Source: Brasenia schreberi
Taxonomy: Eukaryota > Streptophyta > Magnoliopsida > Nymphaeales > Cabombaceae
Assembly (NCBI GenBank): GCA_036023115.1
Contig: JAYKKT010000091.1
Coordinates: 33,107,001 to 33,171,000, forward strand
Reading direction: 5' to 3'
DNA length: 64,000 nucleotides
Below, piece after piece: positions 60,540 through 64,000 of the stretch. Within the stretch, counting starts at the first letter, position 1. Each line of letters starts with the position of its first letter. A program made the position numbers and the translations under genes. The notes under the pieces are model-generated. The model ran no database searches and had not been told where the DNA came from. It saw only the letters and a list, made by a program, of their open reading frames with translations.

Positions 60540-61088
60540 TCATGACTTGGTTTTGACAATCATCTCATTGTCATTTCTAGTCAACAATATCCCATCTACA
60601 TATAAAGATAAGATGACAAAGTAGCTCCCAGTATTCCATACATATACACATTGATCAAGTTCGTTAGCCACAAACCCAAGTTCAACTATGATAATTTGAA
60701 AGGTCAAATACCATTGGCTAGGTGACTGTTTCAGGCCAAATAGGGATTTTCTCAACCTATATACTTTATCTTCTTGGCCTTCAACTATATATCCTTCGGG
60801 TTGCTGCATATATATGATTTCATCTAAATTTCTATTTAGAAAAGCAGTCTTTACATCTAATTGATGTAAATCCAAATTATAATATGTTGATATTGTCAAG
60901 ATTTTTCTGATGGTTACAAATTTCGTAACTGGAGAATATGTTTCAATATAATCTATTCCCTCATTTTGCGAAAAACTCTTTGCAACCAACCTCGCATTAA
61001 ACTTATCTATTGAACCTTCAATCATATACTTTTTCTTGAGAACCCATTTGCGACTTATGGCCTTCCTTCCTCTTGGCAAATCAGCCAA
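60540..61088 (-). pseudogene. Copia-4 reverse transcriptase, active site altered
   Basis: 182 open codons with KARLVAK-like FNARLVAKSFSQNEGIDY, HQLDVKTAFLNRNLDEIIYM (catalytic Asp), RLRKSLFGLKQSPSQW and YVDGILLTRND. The family motif is YVDD; here the second Asp is Gly, predicting an inactive enzyme. Confidence 0.85.
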
Positions 61089-62124
61089 TTCCCAGACTTA
61101 GTTTTTCTCAATGAATTCAACTTCTTCATCCATAGCTTTTCCAAGACTGACGATTCAGATGAGTCAATAGACTGTTGATAAGTGAAGTTATTGGTCAAAC
61201 TCATCTAAATCTATTGAATTCCACACTTATTCCGCAAGGTAAGTGTGATAATCCTTCAAGTAGGACAGTGTGACCGTAGGCCTTTTGTATCCACTTAAAG
61301 ATTCAGTTTATTTAAGAAGTTCATCAATGGGTTCAAAAGATTATTGATATAAACCTATTAGATCATCAACATAATCATAATCATTCTGAAGGATGTCATT
61401 CTTAGTTTTTTCTAAGAATTATATATCCCTGCTTTCTATCAGTCCATGGTCCTCATGATAAAACCGATATCCTTTAGATCATTTAGGATATCCAATAAAT
61501 ATGCATCTTAAGGACATACTCTTTAGCTTATCTCTATACTGATGAAGGATATTTAATTGAGCAATAGATCCCCACCTCCTAAGATGACCTAGGTTTGGTT
61601 TTCTTTCAAACCACGTTTTGTATGGTATACTGAATACAGTTTTACATGATACTCTATTAAGTATATACACAGTTGTACTTACTATTTTTTCTCAAAATAT
61701 CCTTCGTATAGAAGCATCTATTAACATAGATCTCATCATGTTTAATAGAGTCATGTTGTGTCTCTGTGCTACACCATTATATTGGGGTGTCTTGGCATTG
61801 TATTTTTCTTTGTAATATCAAAGTCTTTGCAGAATTCTAAAAATTCTACAAAGGTATATTCTCCACCTCTATCAAATCTCATGACTTTTATTGTATGCCC
61901 CAGTTGGTTCTCTATTTCCTCCTTATATTCTTTGAACACTTCAAGTGCCTGAAATTTATGTGTTAAGAGATATATATAATTATGTCTCGAGCAATCATAG
62001 ATAAAGGTTATAAAATAAACCTTTCCTCAATATGTTATTACTCTAAACGATCCAAATAAATTGGTGTGAATAATCTCTAATAGGGTCATTGCACTAGTTA
62101 CATCTTTGGAAAATGATTTTTTAG

Positions 62125-62574
62125 TCATTTTCTCTTATATACAGGCTTCACTCTTATTAAAAATGTTTTCATGAAAATTGGGCAATAGTCAAAGTTGGTT
62201 AATTTTATCAACTTCTTTAGACTTATATGACCCAATCTTTTATGCCACACATTCACGTCAATTACATGGGCAGAAAATGTTATCATGCCTTGCTTTCCCA
62301 CATTGACTTTCCTAGGAGTAAACCTAATATCAAACCCTTTCTTTACTAAGGCAGGGACCAATACAAGATTGCGCTTTATAGAGGGCACAATTAACACATT
62401 AGTGAGTACAATTGGTATGTCTTGTACAAAAATCATAAAGGACCCAACTCTAAGAACATAAAAAAAAGTGTTCCCATATATACTCGATGCTCGCCAGACT
62501 GGTACTTCTTTAGGTCCACCGCTCCCTCTTTTCTCTTCTATATATCTTGGATAGTTGCAAAATCGATCTACCAA
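62125..62574 (-). pseudogene. Copia-4 protease/pre-integrase frame
   Basis: 149 open codons. The N-terminal part covers the end of the protease domain (VLIVPSIKRNLVLVPALVKK is the usual NVLYVPGMKKNLLSVSQL-type block). The C-terminal part is the pre-integrase motif VWHKRLGHISLKKLIKL. Confidence 0.75.
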
Positions 62575-62965
62575 CTAGTCATCGGACGATCCATGTAAAG
62601 GCACTCATAAATCATGCAAATTCGGTCATGCTTCTTCGTTATGCCGCGTCATTTATTGTTACCTCCATTGGTCTTCTTGTTGCGGCAATGTCTTTTATAG
62701 TGCCCCATCTTGCCAAAGTTGAAAGACTTTGCCCGAGAAGCAAATTCTTGCGATTTCTTAAAATTTTGATTGCTCTGCTGTTTATTCTTGCCAAATTTCT
62801 TATTTGGTGTTCTTTTTTTCTAGTTATTCTTGAAGCTAGTCCCTAAATCATCTTGAGCAACTAGCAAATTTTCTCTTTTATTCTTATTCATATATTCTTG
62901 TTCGATTGCTAGTTTTAATGTGAGTTTAGAAAGGGTAAAATCAGGTTCAAGTATTAGGGTTGTGG

Positions 62966-63457
62966 TTACCATGTTCCAAGAAGGGGAAGACTGTTTAGAA
63001 TCATGAATATTTGCATCGATTTAGGAATGATTGACTTTGCTACAACCAAATCTCTAGCCATTATCAGTATTTTGTTAACATTTTCAACTACATTATCACC
63101 TTCTTTCATCTTATAAGAATTATACTTTTGAAGGAGTAGTTGTACATGTAGCTTGGTTGTAGTATCATATTTACTGGTTAGAGAATCAAATAATTCTTTT
63201 TCAGTTTCAAATTCCTCAAACACCCTAATCAAGTCATCTTCCATGTATGTCAACATTATAGTCCTAGATATTATATCATCTTTTAGAAATGTCTTATATT
63301 TTTCTTTTTCCTCATCTGTTGCAACTGGTGTAGGAGGTAAAACTGTTTCCTTCAGTACATAATCAACTTCTTCTAAAGTTTAGGTCAATGATATTCTTCT
63401 TATTCGAATTTAGAAATTTACACCATTTAACTTTTCGGTCTTTGCCAATTCAGACAT
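62966..63457 (-). pseudogene. Copia-4 gag (UBN2-type)
   Basis: It starts at ATG 63457. After one frame break, 63256-62966 encodes ELFDSLTSKYDTTTKLHVQL, LLLQKYNSYKMKEGDNVVEN and NSLPLLGTW, the conserved blocks of plant copia gag. A CCHC knuckle (CGKMGHYKRHC-like) lies further on at about 62720-62680. Confidence 0.78.
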
Positions 63458-63657
63458 GCAAATTCTAGAAATCATTTTTCTTTTTAAACTTTTGATAAAA
63501 ACAAGTAAAGAGTCTGTACATTTTAAGATAGAAAACAAAAAAACATACATCAGATGGATTTACATAAGACATTTTATAAAGAACCACAAAATATAGTGAG
63601 ACACCTAAATGCAATATCCATAAGTTCTTAGTACTAAATATTAAATATATCATGAGT

Positions 63658-63800
63658 TTGTACTGTAGTTTATTTAACCTATATGTATCATTCTAAAAAT
63701 ATTATAAAATCCGGGGAGTAAATATTCTCAGGCACGGTTCTGTAGTTTATTTAACCTGCATGTTACTATTCTGGAAAAATTGTAAAAAACATGATTAAAT
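63658..63800. repeat. Two diverged tandem copies (about 78-bp spacing)
   Basis: CTGTAGTTTATTTAACCT occurs at about 63663 and 63741, each followed by similar AT-rich sequence (TATTCTGGAAAAATTGTAAA type). It lies upstream of copia-4 gag and may be part of its LTR or leader. Confidence 0.6.
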
Positions 63801-64000
63801 GTGAAAAGTTATTATTCACAACATTTCTCAAAAAGTGCAAGGGCATGTTTGTACTTTCCAAATGGTATAATGGATATTTTATAAAGCTAACAAGGCTATA
63901 TCCATAAAATCACCAAAAACCTAGGTTTTGTAATTTCTTGAAATGTCTAGGGGCAAAATAGTAAAACTACACTTGATATTTTGTAGTTTTCTGGACTGTT

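Larger units (their letters stand above)
59600..63457 (-). mobile_element. Copia-4: copia element, tail to tail with copia-3
   Basis: On the minus strand: gag from ATG 63457 (MSELAKTEKLNGV) to about 62600; protease and pre-integrase 62574-62125 (VNVWHKRLGHISLKKL); integrase about 62120-61479; reverse transcriptase 61088-60540; RNase H 60117 to about 59680, ending in a decayed LTKG frame. A few stops and small indels separate the frames, making this the best preserved copia of the window. Neither an LTR nor a primer site could be fixed at either end; the 5' LTR may run off the right edge. Confidence 0.82.

Overview
This is plant nuclear DNA. It carries intron-rich genes of plant families (a class I histone deacetylase of the HDA19 type and a UBC4/5/6-type ubiquitin-conjugating enzyme), GT-AG introns, plant Ty1-copia elements with a tRNA-Met primer site, and plant hAT, Mutator-like and RTE-clade LINE relatives. 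The huge transposon-filled introns suggest a large-genome seed plant. An early-diverging angiosperm or magnoliid would fit, but that is inference and the species cannot be fixed from the window.

The only intact host gene runs on the minus strand from about 24.3 kb to 0.1 kb: an HDA19-like histone deacetylase. I could assemble seven coding exons (20799-20272, 19846-19406, 19064-18834, 1769-1678, 1594-1537, 608-537, 171-115). They give one open frame of 492 codons with conserved catalytic residues and good splice sites throughout. A non-coding first exon with a TATA box probably lies at about 24.2-24.4 kb. Intron 3 (18833-1770) is about 17 kb and consists almost wholly of nested transposons: copia-1 (+) with a hAT deletion derivative inside it, an RTE LINE fragment, and a gypsy-like element (-) with two LTRs. 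The gypsy element in turn holds a tiny LINE insertion and a second copia (-), and that copia holds a larger hAT transposase element (-).

From 41.2 to 29.6 kb, also on the minus strand, lies an unprocessed pseudogene of a UBC4/5/6 (UBE2H-like) ubiquitin-conjugating enzyme. All six exons are recognisable, but it has two indel frameshifts, two damaged splice acceptors and a lost stop codon. Its introns hold the longest RTE LINE of the window (37.8-40.65 kb, +), a hAT derivative, a GATAC-rich MITE and a 49-bp LINE insertion.

From 42.9 to 54 kb is a cluster of Mutator-like elements. One nearly complete 2.1-kb copy (43198-45289) has inverted termini and a 9-bp target duplication. A relative on the other strand is split by a probable 2.3-kb solo LTR. 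A third element has the same type of terminus but carries a decayed plant mobile domain (PMD) reading frame. Their leaders share an array of short GTCTCC...GGAGAC palindromes, the least familiar structure I found here. From 54 to 64 kb are an LTR-like region and two copia elements of one family arranged tail to tail (copia-3 + and copia-4 -).

I found no tRNA, rRNA or CRISPR. Apart from the histone deacetylase, every coding region I could recognise is broken. All boundaries were read by eye; splice sites and element ends marked 'about' should be treated as approximate.
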